64,000 bases of DNA, taken from Allolobophora icterica (Eukaryota > Annelida > Clitellata > Crassiclitellata > Lumbricidae). Position numbers and translations under genes: made by a program. The notes under the pieces are model-generated. The model worked only from the letters and a program-made list of their open reading frames with translations, searched no databases and was not told where the DNA came from. The DNA lies in assembly GCA_963556255.1 (NCBI GenBank), contig OY744605.1, positions 4,125,187 through 4,189,186 of the forward strand, in the 5' to 3' direction. Positions 44,045-54,044 of the stretch are shown here, one piece after another (the first letter of the stretch is position 1; the number at the start of each line of letters is the position of its first letter).

Positions 44045-47000
44045 TTACAAAATTTGACCTTTAGTAATTTGTTTAACTACCCTATACACTTCGTTTTGTA
44101 ATACATTTACTGTCAAAAAGGTTGAAATAGAAATGTCCCTTTTATACAGTTGACATTTATCTCGCAACAACTTCGATATATCTTCGTTTTTACATTCAAG
44201 TAGGAGGTGGTGAATAGTCTCCTTGACCTGACAGGTATCACATAAACCACTAGAATGTCGTTTTATGATAAACAACCTTTGATTAGTATTCGCCACTCCC
44301 AGACGTAGTCTAGAAATTTGGACTTCTTTATGTCTATAAGGTTCCAAATATTTAATATCTGTACTTACAATTGGACATATAGATTTATAAAAATGTCCTC
44401 TATTATCATTAACATATTCTAATTGCCATTTATTTACTATATAAAGTTTAATTAAAGTAAAAATTTCTGAAAGTTCAAGATAATCAGTAGAATTAACATC
44501 AATATTCAGGGCTTCTTTAGCCAAAGTATCTGCTCGATCATTGCCTGTCAAGTCAATGTGACTTGGTATCCAAATAAATCTTATTTGATTAGAATTTAGT
44601 TTGCTAATGAGAGATAATAAATCATTCAATAAAGCAGGTCTAGACTGAGAATAAGACTCTTTAATTGATGTAAGAACACTCAATGAATCAGAAAAAATCG
44701 CAAATTGACAATTCCTATAACATTCGGAATTTAAAATCCATATAACAGTTTCTATAATTGCAGTCAACTCTGCGGCATAAATACTGGAGTTGTTACATAA
44801 TCTGAATTTTTTATCTATATTTAAACTTGGTACTGTAAAGGCAGCAGAAACACTATGATCTACCTTTGACCCATCAGTATAGATATGTACGTAAGAGTCG
44901 TATTTCGAAACTAATTCTAAAGCAGATTGCTTTAAAAATTCTGGATGATCAATTTTCTTATTTATTAACTTACTCAGAGTTAAATCAACCTCTACTTGTT
45001 TGTTACACCAAGGAGGTTCAGAAGGGAAGGAAGGGCCAATGAATGATGTATTAAGTGATGAAAAAAATTCAAAAGTACGAGTATAAATGGAATGCTCCTT
45101 ACTCTCAGGAGTCCTAAAAATGTTTGTCCAGTGATTTTCCATTGTTGCTGTATTTATGTGAAATTTATTACCCAAAATTTTAGTCCCACATTTTATTGAA
45201 TTTTGGAGTCGTCTTAAATGAAGAGGTAACTCCCCACATTCATTTTGAAGTGCTGAGGCTGCAGTACCCCTAGGGGTTCCACAACATAATCTAAGTGCCT
45301 CAGTTTGAATACAGGAAAGTTTATCCAGGTAAGATTTACAGGCAGATGAATAAGCAACATCGCCATAATCTAAAATAGACCTAATTAAAGCTCTATAGAT
45401 GGTTAAGAGAGTTTTCTTACAAGCTCCCCAACCATAACCACTGATTGCTCTTATGAGATTTAACCTCTTTTTGCATTTTTCAATTATATAATCAATATGT
45501 GCTTTCCAACTCAATTTACTGTCAAAAATTACTCCCAAGAATTTCACCTCATTTTCCATTTTAATTTGTTCTTTATCAATTTTAATAGTAATCCTTGATA
45601 ACTTATTACTTTTGGAGAAAAGGACTCCAGTCGTTTTATTAATAGATATTTTAAAACCATTTTTATTACACCAATTTTGTATTAAATTGATCGATAATTG
45701 AATTTTATTTTGTAATATTTTAACATTTCTATGTCCTAAATAAATAGCACTATCATCAGCAAACAGTGACATCTCTACACCATCCACACCTGCAGCAATA
45801 TCATTTATCATTAGCAAGAATAAAAGAGGAGATATTACCGAACCCTGGGGTGTACCATTCTGTTGTATACATTTATCAGAAAGTTCTGCCCCAACTTTCA
45901 CTTGAAAAGTTCTATTTGAAAGAAAGTTTTCAATCCAGTTAAATGTATTACCCACTATTCCCAAATGCTGAATTTTATTTAAAAGGGTAGGTACATGTAA
46001 CATGTCATATGCTCTTTCAAAGTCAATAAAAATAGCTAAAACATGTTCTTTATTTTTTATTTTTTTAAGAATAGTATCCTGAAGTTTAAGAATTTGATCA
46101 TTTGTACTTCTATACTTTCGAAAGCCAGACTGATTCTTTGAAATAAGGTTATTTTTTTCCAAAAACCATTGAAGACGTTTTGTTACCATTGTTTCCATAA
46201 CTTTACAAAGTGTTGGAGTCAGTGATATAGGTCGATAAGATTCTGGAATCGATGCGTTTTTATTAGGTTTTAATAATGGTAGAATAATGGCATGATGCCA
46301 GTCAATTGGCAATTTCCCTTCCTCCCAGATTTCATTATAAAATATTAATAGGGTATTAAGAGCATTATTATGGAGATGTTTTAATAATTCATAAGGTAGT
46401 TTGTCATCACCTGGTGACTTATTATTTTTAGCTGATCTAATTGCTTGTTTCAATTCATTAAGATAAAACCTCTCATTTAAGATTTCCATTTCATGAACAG
46501 GACTACTGTCAATCCTATTAGGGTTATTTTGTAAATTATTATCTTTGATATAATTTAAGAATTTTTCGTTATAATTTTGGGTACTACTAGTATTTACATA
46601 AGTGTTAGCTAAAAGATTTGCTTTTTCAAGGTTTGTTTCAGCTATTAATTCATTACAATTCAGAGTAGGAATGGAACTATAGGTTGCAATACCATTCATT
46701 TTTCTTGCCCATGTCCAAACAGACCCCAATTTTGTCTGATCCGTGAGTTCAGAGCAATATGCTTGCCAACACGTTTTTGCTTCTGTTTTGAGGGTCTGTT
46801 TAACTATAGCCTCTTGCTTTTTATATTCCAAATAATCATTTAACTCCCTTGTTTTATTCATTTTATTCCTATATTGATTTCTCTTATAAATGGCTTCACT
46901 ACACTTATCATTCCAATATGGTAGAGGCCTGAATTTTTTATTTTTATTCTTTTTATTTTTTAGATTTTTACTAGGAATTGATTGATTCGCTATAGAAGTA

Positions 47001-47827
47001 ATACAATCTACTAAATTATTAAAAGTAGCATCAACATTTTTATCAACCAAAATATCTGTTGTTATTGAAAATTTACTTAGTTCTTCATAATTTTTCCAAT
47101 CCGCGTTTTTAAATTTCCATAGATGCATACTTAAATTATATTCTATTGTGATTTCTTCATTAATAGTAGTTATAGTAGCATAATGATCCGAGCTCATGTT
47201 GCTATTGGTGACATTATGTCTAGCATTAAGAGCTACATCTTGTGAACATATGCTCAAATCTATAACAGAATTCAAATTTGATTGGTTTGATGTGATACGT
47301 GTAGCTTGACCTGTATTAAGCACAACTAAATTCTTTTCTGTTAATATTTCTTCTATAATTTCCCCTCTTTTATTTGTCTTAGAACAACCCCATAATTTAT
47401 TATGAGCATTAAAATCACCAACAATAATTGATCTTTTATGTGGAAAAATATTCTGAATATCTTCTTTTTTAAATGTATATGAAGGTGTGAAATAAGAATT
47501 AAATATTTTTAAATGACCACTTAAAGTTTTAATTTCAATACCTTGAATTTCAATGTTTGTAACTTCGTCCACATCTAATACATTAAAGTTTAGGCCCTCT
47601 TTTAAGTAAATAGCTAAACCCCCCCTTTCATTACTTGAGCAATCTTTTCGTATAATATTGTAACCATCCAATTTTGGTGATTGAGTTGGATTTTTCAAAA
47701 AGGTCTCTTGCAGACATATCACATCCGGTGGAATGTACGACTTCAATATATAATTCTTAAGTTGGTCTTTATGACCTCGAAAACCACGTGCATTCCATTG
47801 AAGAATGGTCAACGCCATAGTGGACAA
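44045..47827 (-). CDS. I-clade LINE ORF2: APE endonuclease, reverse transcriptase, RNase H
   Basis: 1,260 codons. APE endonuclease (about 1-225): LQWNARG (N12), CLQETF, IIVGDFNAHNKLWG and SSDHYA. Reverse transcriptase (about 440-780): YRPISLTPTLCKVMETM, FIDFERAYD (D602), GTPQGSVISPLLF and FADD (689-692). RNase H (about 975-1110): YTDGSKVD (D985), YAAELTAI, FSDSLSV and NDRADTLAKEA. C-terminal zinc motif CDTC...H...C (C1196, C1199, H1206, C1212). All catalytic residues expected are present. It nicks target DNA, reverse-transcribes the element RNA and can remove the RNA strand. The first ATG lies 9 bases beyond the ORF1 stop. Confidence 0.95.
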   Translation of the reverse strand: MSTMALTILQWNARGFRGHKDQLKNYILKSYIPPDVICLQETFLKNPTQSPKLDGYNIIRKDCSSNERGGLAIYLKEGLNFNVLDVDEVTNIEIQGIEIKTLSGHLKIFNSYFTPSYTFKKEDIQNIFPHKRSIIVGDFNAHNKLWGCSKTNKRGEIIEEILTEKNLVVLNTGQATRITSNQSNLNSVIDLSICSQDVALNARHNVTNSNMSSDHYATITTINEEITIEYNLSMHLWKFKNADWKNYEELSKFSITTDILVDKNVDATFNNLVDCITSIANQSIPSKNLKNKKNKNKKFRPLPYWNDKCSEAIYKRNQYRNKMNKTRELNDYLEYKKQEAIVKQTLKTEAKTCWQAYCSELTDQTKLGSVWTWARKMNGIATYSSIPTLNCNELIAETNLEKANLLANTYVNTSSTQNYNEKFLNYIKDNNLQNNPNRIDSSPVHEMEILNERFYLNELKQAIRSAKNNKSPGDDKLPYELLKHLHNNALNTLLIFYNEIWEEGKLPIDWHHAIILPLLKPNKNASIPESYRPISLTPTLCKVMETMVTKRLQWFLEKNNLISKNQSGFRKYRSTNDQILKLQDTILKKIKNKEHVLAIFIDFERAYDMLHVPTLLNKIQHLGIVGNTFNWIENFLSNRTFQVKVGAELSDKCIQQNGTPQGSVISPLLFLLMINDIAAGVDGVEMSLFADDSAIYLGHRNVKILQNKIQLSINLIQNWCNKNGFKISINKTTGVLFSKSNKLSRITIKIDKEQIKMENEVKFLGVIFDSKLSWKAHIDYIIEKCKKRLNLIRAISGYGWGACKKTLLTIYRALIRSILDYGDVAYSSACKSYLDKLSCIQTEALRLCCGTPRGTAASALQNECGELPLHLRRLQNSIKCGTKILGNKFHINTATMENHWTNIFRTPESKEHSIYTRTFEFFSSLNTSFIGPSFPSEPPWCNKQVEVDLTLSKLINKKIDHPEFLKQSALELVSKYDSYVHIYTDGSKVDHSVSAAFTVPSLNIDKKFRLCNNSSIYAAELTAIIETVIWILNSECYRNCQFAIFSDSLSVLTSIKESYSQSRPALLNDLLSLISKLNSNQIRFIWIPSHIDLTGNDRADTLAKEALNIDVNSTDYLELSEIFTLIKLYIVNKWQLEYVNDNRGHFYKSICPIVSTDIKYLEPYRHKEVQISRLRLGVANTNQRLFIIKRHSSGLCDTCQVKETIHHLLLECKNEDISKLLRDKCQLYKRDISISTFLTVNVLQNEVYRVVKQITKGQIL

Positions 47828-47836
47828 AAAATGAAA

Positions 47837-49933
47837 CTACTGTTCTTTATATCTAAATTCTATATCATTATCAAAAAGTAGTGCAGACGCTGCATTGCAG
47901 ATTACAAACTGTGCCTGTTTTTTGGACTCAGCCTTTGCAATAGTTGCCAATACGCCAAGAACAAAGGACACTTTTATCTTCATAATTGGGTCATAATCTT
48001 CTACTGTGTTATTCGCTGGCTTGCTGTGATATACTGCCTTGTAATCTTTGTCATTGAATGACAAAAACCTTTTGACTACATCATCAGAAGAGGTTTGTAC
48101 AGTAGAATTAATTTGCACATCAGTTGGTGTTTGTATATCTAATGAAGTATTTATTACTCTTGTTTGGGTTTCTAGTCCAGTTTTAACTTTTGAGGCATAG
48201 GTGGAATTGTTTGTTTTAAGAGCATTGACAGGAACATTCTGATGCTGGACCTCATCAACCTTGACAATAGCATCAGCAAGAGTAACATTCTGCTCTGCTC
48301 TTATTTTCAGAGCAGATTGAATCTTTAAATACATTGGACAGCTTCTGTGGGCAGCACTATGGTTCTGACCACAGTTAGCACATCTTAATTTAGTTTTATC
48401 TGGACAGTCAACATAAGAGTGGCTACCACTGCATCTACTGCACACAACTTCTCGTCTGCAAAATAATTTAGAGTGACTAAACATTTGGCAATGATCACAT
48501 CTCAAAGGTCTGGGCACAAAAGGATTAATTCTATACCTTCTGCCATTCACTTCCAAGAAATCTGGCAGAACAGTACCTTTGGGATAAGCGATCAAAGTGG
48601 CTTTGCTAAATTCGGAATTACCCAGTCTATGGATATGATGGGCTCCCTTTTCCAATGCAATCTCGTTTAAATTCTCTTGATTTTCAAACAAGCCAAACAC
48701 TACTCCTTTAACAAAGTAATCCTTATCCTGTCTTTTCACAGGAGGCGGTTTGTTGTTAGACACAGGTTGAATTGTCAAAGCAAAAGGAATACTAGTTTTT
48801 ACAGGCTTTTCATTCAATGATTGTATCTTCAGAAGTTGATTCTTCTGAGCTTCGTCTTTAGCAATGATTTTAATTACACCTTGCTGAGTTATAAAAACTT
48901 TGTCAACCTCTCCCCTCGTCTTCTCAACTATTTCCTTGTTAAGTTGACGAGGCCTGTGTATAAAGTACTTGCGGAGGTCATCTTTATGCCCCTCTATATA
49001 CACAGTGCGTGACTGAACTTCCCGTAAGAGCTTCTTTTTTTCCTCAGTCAGAGGAGGACGGGATTTATGTTTAATTTTGCTTTCAATAACTTGGTCAGTT
49101 ATTGACTGATTTACATCGTTTGTCACCTCAGTGGACATCGGTGTGGAATTATCCATACTAATGACCTTCTCTTGTCTTACATTTGCATTTGACATTTCAA
49201 TCACTTTCGTTTCACTGAAAACCTGTAAATTTAGATCATCATAACTGGTAACATTTTCATCAACGCATATCTCATCCACACATTTCTCAGAAATATCAAT
49301 ACATCCCACAGATCTATCAACAAGGGACGGTTCAACTCTATTGATAACCGGATTTACCGGACTCGTACAAATATTCATTTTAAGTTTCTTTTTCGGGTGT
49401 GCACTGCGGAGAGGACCACCATCCTTACCATCTTTCCCTGGTAGCTTCTGAGGTGGGACCTTCTGCAAAAAATCCTCCTTTATTAATCTTTGTGTAATTT
49501 TCGTATTAATTACCTGACTTTCGAGTGATTGGGATCGTTTTCTTTCCACAGAATCAAAGTATGATTCAAAAAGTCGTCCCTGCATAGCACTGGTATTTCG
49601 AAGTTTGTCCGACGAATTGTACAAGAAATTTCTGACATCTTCAGTAGATTCAGATGCAGAGTTAACATGTATGACTTCGTCTGTACTTTCAATATCTTTT
49701 CTATCTTCTGAAGTCTCATCGGAACCAGCTTGATGTGAAACAGTTTCACACGCTGATACGATTTCTTGAATTTCATAGACGTCTGAATGGTGTTGATCGC
49801 CTGATTTCTTTGTTTCATTTATACTCTTATTCATCGATATATCACCAGCATTCGAAGAATGAATGAATTCGAAGAATGAATGAATTCGAAGAATGAATGA
49901 ACTGGTCCTGATTTTAGTAAATGGGCGAAACAT
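47837..49933 (-). CDS. I-clade LINE ORF1 (gag-like RNA-binding protein)
   Basis: 698 open codons, but the first 33 (MFRPFTKIRT...) come from the host repeat. The ATG at 49832-49834 (MNKSINETKK) is the likelier start, giving 665 residues. A long polar N-terminal half, then a conserved region (KGVVFGLFENQ ... VNGRRYRINPFVP), then three cysteine knuckles: C479-C482-H487-C492, C498-C501-H505-C510 and C518-C521-H525-C532 (numbering from the long frame). This layout is typical of I and jockey ORF1 proteins that bind element RNA and chaperone it to the target. ORF2 follows with a 9-base gap, so reinitiation or termination coupling is plausible. Confidence 0.93.
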   Translation of the reverse strand: MFRPFTKIRTSSFILRIHSFFEFIHSSNAGDISMNKSINETKKSGDQHHSDVYEIQEIVSACETVSHQAGSDETSEDRKDIESTDEVIHVNSASESTEDVRNFLYNSSDKLRNTSAMQGRLFESYFDSVERKRSQSLESQVINTKITQRLIKEDFLQKVPPQKLPGKDGKDGGPLRSAHPKKKLKMNICTSPVNPVINRVEPSLVDRSVGCIDISEKCVDEICVDENVTSYDDLNLQVFSETKVIEMSNANVRQEKVISMDNSTPMSTEVTNDVNQSITDQVIESKIKHKSRPPLTEEKKKLLREVQSRTVYIEGHKDDLRKYFIHRPRQLNKEIVEKTRGEVDKVFITQQGVIKIIAKDEAQKNQLLKIQSLNEKPVKTSIPFALTIQPVSNNKPPPVKRQDKDYFVKGVVFGLFENQENLNEIALEKGAHHIHRLGNSEFSKATLIAYPKGTVLPDFLEVNGRRYRINPFVPRPLRCDHCQMFSHSKLFCRREVVCSRCSGSHSYVDCPDKTKLRCANCGQNHSAAHRSCPMYLKIQSALKIRAEQNVTLADAIVKVDEVQHQNVPVNALKTNNSTYASKVKTGLETQTRVINTSLDIQTPTDVQINSTVQTSSDDVVKRFLSFNDKDYKAVYHSKPANNTVEDYDPIMKIKVSFVLGVLATIAKAESKKQAQFVICNAASALLFDNDIEFRYKEQ
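49835..49903 (-). other. LINE 5' junction with three 17-bp repeats
   Basis: GAATTCGAAGAATGAAT occurs three times in tandem (about 49852-49901) between the ORF1 start and the host repeat. GAATGA also stands at the 3' junction (about 43185-43190), so the repeats may derive from the target site. Confidence 0.6.
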
Positions 49934-50457
49934 ACGTAGAAAAAGGTGTGTAAGGAACTCTTCTTATAGCATATTAACTGGGTCGCTTGCAGATTAATAC
50001 TCGGCCATAGAAATTCAGAATACTGCCTGGTTAAATGTACGAACGCAAGTATTGGTCAGTAGTTAAGTCTGTAGATTCGATAGTTTGTTCGTTCTTTTGT
50101 TCATTAATACGTTCATAATTTTATTGATCCGTTCATTTACTCATTTGATATTTCATTCATTTGCTCAGTCTATGGCCACAAATGCACTCAACACCAGCGA
50201 CGTTTGTTCGCTAATTTGTTCATTAATAAGTTCCTATACATTTGTCATTCACAAATTCAGTTGTTTGTTCATTCACATGTTCATCCTCTTAGCATCGGTT
50301 GATGCGATATATTGACAGATCGATAAATCAATCTACTGATTGAATAATTGATTGCGATTGATTTGATTAATTCATATGATTGACTGAAGGATTCACTGAT
50401 TGGTTGATTGATTAGCTGAAGGATTGATCGACTGCTTAGCTGATTGATTGACTTATT
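49904..50457. repeat. Repeat family C continued
   Basis: The inverted motif (GAAAAAGGTGTGTAAGG, about 49935), a CTCGGCCATAGAAATT block, a TTCATT-rich part and a GATT-rich array. No gene. Confidence 0.65.
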
Positions 50458-50832
50458 GACTAAGCCCGTGCTGTCCAACACGCGGCCCGCGAGCTTATTT
50501 TAAGTGGCCCGCCAAAAGCTGAATACCAACCGTAAATAAAAAATTGCAATCATAATTCAAGGCCAATTATCTCACTAAAAGCATGCTTGAATGTTTATTA
50601 ATATAATTTTTTTGCGCTGAACTACTATATAACGCATGCTATAGGCCTACATGCTTGCTATTTTTAACTGATTATTACATTATTATTATTGCCATAATAA
50701 ATTTTAATAAAGTTATAATTTTCAATAAATTTTAGTCGTTGCTTTTGAGTTTACTGATGCGGCCCTCGGCTTCAAGAATAATTGTTTCATTGGCCCGCGA
50801 TGTCAACAATGTTGGACAGCACTGGACTAGAT
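50458..50832. mobile_element. hAT MITE, 359 bp
   Basis: Element 50466-50824 with ends CCGTGCTGTCCAACA and inverse CAGTGCTGTCCAACA. Flanks GACTAAGC and GACTAGAT fit an 8-bp duplication of the family C sequence GACTAGAC. Inside both ends lie GCGGCCC/GGCCCGC runs. No ORF. Confidence 0.85.
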
Positions 50833-51210
50833 GAAACTGAATAGTGTCGTTAAACAGTTAGTTACCGACCAATTACACACCTCTTTTACGCATTGCTTTT
50901 GCCCTATAAGGAATACACAGGAGCGTTTTTAATCATCTCTTATCGTCACAAACCTGTCTTGATTTTAGTCATAGGGCGAAACATGCGTAGAAAAAGGTGT
51001 TTATGGAACTCTTTCCTAATTCTGATTAACTGGATCGCTCGATTAATGCTCGGCCATAGAAATTTTGAATACTGCCTGGTTAAATGTACGAACGTAGGAT
51101 TGGTAAGTAGTTTAAGTCTGTACAGAGCAGGGACGTCATCTGAGCAGTGCGGGGGGGGGCATTTGCTCCCTGATTTTTTGGGTGAAAAAGAAAATAGGTT
51201 AATAGCAATT
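50833..51210. repeat. Repeat C motif pair and CAGGGACGTCA block
   Basis: Forward motif at 50876 with TATA at 50905, inverted copy near 50965-51002. Then AGCAGGGACGTCA...GGGGGGGCATTTGCTCCCTGATTTTT, repeated at 63175-63240, probably the end of another DNA element. Confidence 0.6.
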
Positions 51211-51340
51211 GCATATTTATATAGTTCCACTTCAGGGAGCATCAGGAGCACTCCCAAACTAACACAATGAAACCACAATCGAACAGAATGGTCTTCAAGC
51301 GTTTGTGGAAAAGAGGCGAAGAGAGGCTGAGGAGTTCATG
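51211..51340 (-). pseudogene. L2 3' end fragment
   Basis: The minus strand shows KTLEDHSV-like codons and a degenerate L2 stem-loop (GGAGTGCTCC... TATATAAAT). Similar to 5.21-5.30 kb. Confidence 0.5.
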
Positions 51341-51520
51341 TCGCCTGTGGAACAACTAAGACGCCATGCGTTGCAAAGAGGAGAATATACGACCGGACAT
51401 AGAAGATACAGCTCATAAGATCTCTACCAGGACACGAAGTAACAGAATTTCTGGGAATGTGTTCCAATTCATGTTTTTTTGGTATTTTTTTCAATCTACT
51501 TGTGGGGGTGGGGAAATCCG

Positions 51521-52050
51521 TTAATCCCTAAATACGCCCATGGGGAGTGGAACCTTCTGAGCTCCGGCTGTTGTCTGGGTAAGAGGGAGTTTGCCTCGCG
51601 GTATTGAACAAGCTGCACAGAGACATATATTTCTCAGCCATCTTTGATAAAAAAAAGATAAGTTGGAAATAGGTCGGTAATTAGCCATATCACTGAAATC
51701 AAGGCCATGACGCCTATGAGATGTGAACGGGAAGCGCCACGTCACCCAAAGCAGTCTTAAACAGCAGCGCAAACTAATGGCAAAAGTGAATCAAAGAAGT
51801 CCTTCATTAGAAACGGCGGCAGAGGATCGATCCCACACGACTTCATCGTCGACGATAGTAGCAACTGGCGCAGGTCTTGGGTGGAGATCAGTTCCAACTG
51901 TGACATTCTGCAGTCAGTGGGAGGAAAGGTCGGTGGTGGAGCACCCTCTGTGGAACGATGAACTGGGTCAACCTTTTGACGCATGAACTCCAGACCGTGA
52001 ATTTTGGTTGTATGGAGCTTCTTGAGGAAGTGGAGCGGCCAATTATACCT
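51521..52050 (-). pseudogene. L2-type RT remnant
   Basis: 51757-51984 reads MRQKVDPVHRSTEGAPPP, then TMKSCGIDPLPPFLMKDFFDSLLPLVC, matching the start of the RT region of the 27.5-29.1 kb copy (AKSCELDPLPPFLLQD). The rest (51521-51772) is shifted. Confidence 0.7.
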
Positions 52051-52880
52051 TCCGTTAGTTGCTGTTTATCGACACTGTCATATGAAAAAGGTGAACATTG
52101 GACGGATAAAACGCACTGGGTTCCGTGAGTTCCGTGAGCAAATGACTGCTTTTAGTAGCGTTTCGTCACAGAAGCGGTTATTTAAAGTGGATAGTTTACT
52201 AGTTTCCAGTGTTTAGCGACATCCAAATTGTATATGAAATCGAGCTAATAAGGCTGCGCGTATGCATTACTTATAGGATAATAGTACATGTAAAAGAGTT
52301 GTACAAAGATGACCAGTGAACCCATCTCCAGCATCAGCGGCAACGACAACAACGTTCATCTTAGAACAGATGATGATGATGATAAAGATCATCTTAGTCG
52401 TCGTCGTCATCATCATCATGATAATAATCGAATATCTGACGGTCAGTCACCAATGGCTATTCGTTCATTCGTTCAGTTGTTCGTTAACAAGTTCAATAAG
52501 TTTTTGCAGAGTTCATTCATCTGTTCATTTACTCACAATGTCATGTTCACCAGTTCATTCACTTGCTCACCTTTCCATTCTCTTAATCCGTTGTTCGTCC
52601 GTTCATTCACTTTTTCGGCACCGGCGACGATCTTGGGATTGATGTGATATATTCTACTGATTGATTGATTTATTGATTAATTGATTGATTAACGGAAGGA
52701 TTGATTGATTCACTGACAGATTTACTATCTGACTGATTGATTGATTGAATGACTCATTTACTAATTGACTGACTGATTGATTAACTAACTGATTGACTGA
52801 CTGACTGAATGAATGAATGACTGACTGATTGACTGACTGACTGATTGATGATATTGATTGATGGACTGATCTTTTCTCAT
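52051..52880. repeat. Repeat A/C fragments
   Basis: Uninterrupted counterpart of the 31.77 kb insertion site (about 52067), an inverted motif near 52280, the GTGAACCCATCTCCAGCATC and TCTGACGGTCAGTCACC blocks, TTCATT-rich and GATT/GACT-rich parts. No gene. Confidence 0.6.
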
Positions 52881-53035
52881 TTCTGCCATGGCTAGACGAA
52901 ACTCTTCATCTCATAACCGACTCTGTTACGTCATCTGGTCAACTTCCACTTCCGCCTGAATCAACCGGGCACTAGTCTCGGAGAATCTGGACAAACATGG
53001 TCGACCGGAAGTCGTCCCCCGCTGCGACATCCAAA
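52881..53035 (+). pseudogene. Second copy of the 22.0 kb open-frame block
   Basis: GGCTAGACGAAAC... through GTCGTCCCCCGCTGCGAC parallels 21998-22160 but with a stop in the frame used there. Confidence 0.5.
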
Positions 53036-53230
53036 TTGCCTGACTGACTGACTGACTGATTGACTGACTGACTGACTGACTGACTGACTGACTGACTGAC
53101 TGACTGACTGACTGACTGACTGACTGACTGACTGACTGACTGACTGACTGACTGACTGACTGACTGACTGACTGACTGACTGACTGACTGACTGACTGAC
53201 TGACTGACTGATTGATTGACTGACTTAGGT
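53036..53230. repeat. (GACT)n microsatellite
   Basis: About 185 bp of GACT with a few GATT. The minus-strand SQSVSQSV frame is its translation. Confidence 0.95.
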
Positions 53231-53640
53231 CTTGATTGGAGATCGGTTCCAACTGTTCTATCCTGCAGTCAGTGGGAGGAAAGGTCGGTGGAGGAGCGCC
53301 CTCTGTGGAACGACGAACTGGGTCAACCTATTGACGCATGATCTCCAGAAAGTCCGTGGCCGTGAATGATTGTTGTATGGAGCTTCTTGAGGAAGTGGAG
53401 CGGCCAAGGATACTGGAGAGTGATGACTACAGTGGTCGAGGGTTAGTTTAAAGGAATAGTTTTCTAGTTTCCAGTGTTTACCGACATCTAATGGCACCAG
53501 ATTAAGGAGTATAAAAACGATTTAAATGGCATGCGATTATGTACTTACTTATCGGGTTAAAACAGTTGTAAAAGAGGTGTTTAAGAAGTAGTCGATTATG
53601 GATATATATAGAGGAATATCAGCACCTAAGAGAGGTGTTT
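53231..53640 (-). pseudogene. L2 5' remnant and motif copies
   Basis: Parallels 31.56-31.74 kb (GTGGGAGGAAAGGTCGGTGG, TCTCCAGAAAGTCCGTGGCC). Inverted motif copies lie near 53570 and 53630. Confidence 0.5.
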
Positions 53641-54044
53641 AAGAGAGCCTTCCGTTATTGGCTGTTAAGCGACACTGCCTCATATCTAAGATGATTAGCG
53701 TCGCCCTCCTCCTTGCTCCAGACTTTGGACTGATACTACTGTCGAGACGGCAATGGCAGCGTTAACAGGAGTCTGATAGCATTAGTACCGGTTGATGCGA
53801 TATATTTATAGATCGATTAATCAATCTACTGATTGACAGATTGCGATTGATTTGATTGAATCATATGAATGACTGAAGGACTCACTTGGTTGATTTATTA
53901 GCTGATGGATTGATCGACTGACTAACTGATTGATTGACTGATTGAATAGACGAAACTGAGTAGTGTCGTTAAACAGTGAGAAACCAACCAATTACACACC
54001 TCATTTACTCCTTACTTTTGCATTATAAGGGAATACACAGAAGC
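53641..54044. repeat. Repeat A block and repeat C array
   Basis: GATTAGCGTCGCCC block (53690-53760), GATT-rich array (53790-53945), and motif CACACCTCATTTACT near 53995, where TATA reads TTATAA. The unit is interrupted by the next insertion. Confidence 0.6.

Larger units (their letters stand above)
43190..49903 (-). mobile_element. Full-length I-clade LINE, both ORFs open
   Basis: About 6.7 kb on the minus strand: short 5' leader, ORF1 (gag-like), ORF2 (endonuclease, RT, RNase H), about 0.85 kb of 3' UTR and an (AAT)n tail at 43190-43202. Tails of TAA repeats and RNase H are known for I-clade elements. The uninterrupted host repeat is seen at 50.92-50.98 and 56.92-56.97 kb. Almost identical truncated copies at 2.0 and 19.1 kb point to recent activity. 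Confidence 0.93.

Noticed and set aside
49835..49933. ORF1 start at the first ATG (49933)
   Set aside because: These codons belong to the host repeat, which has the same MFRPxTKI reading at 50.98 kb without the LINE.
52926..53252. Frame rich in SQSV repeats
   Set aside because: Translation of the (GACT)n microsatellite.
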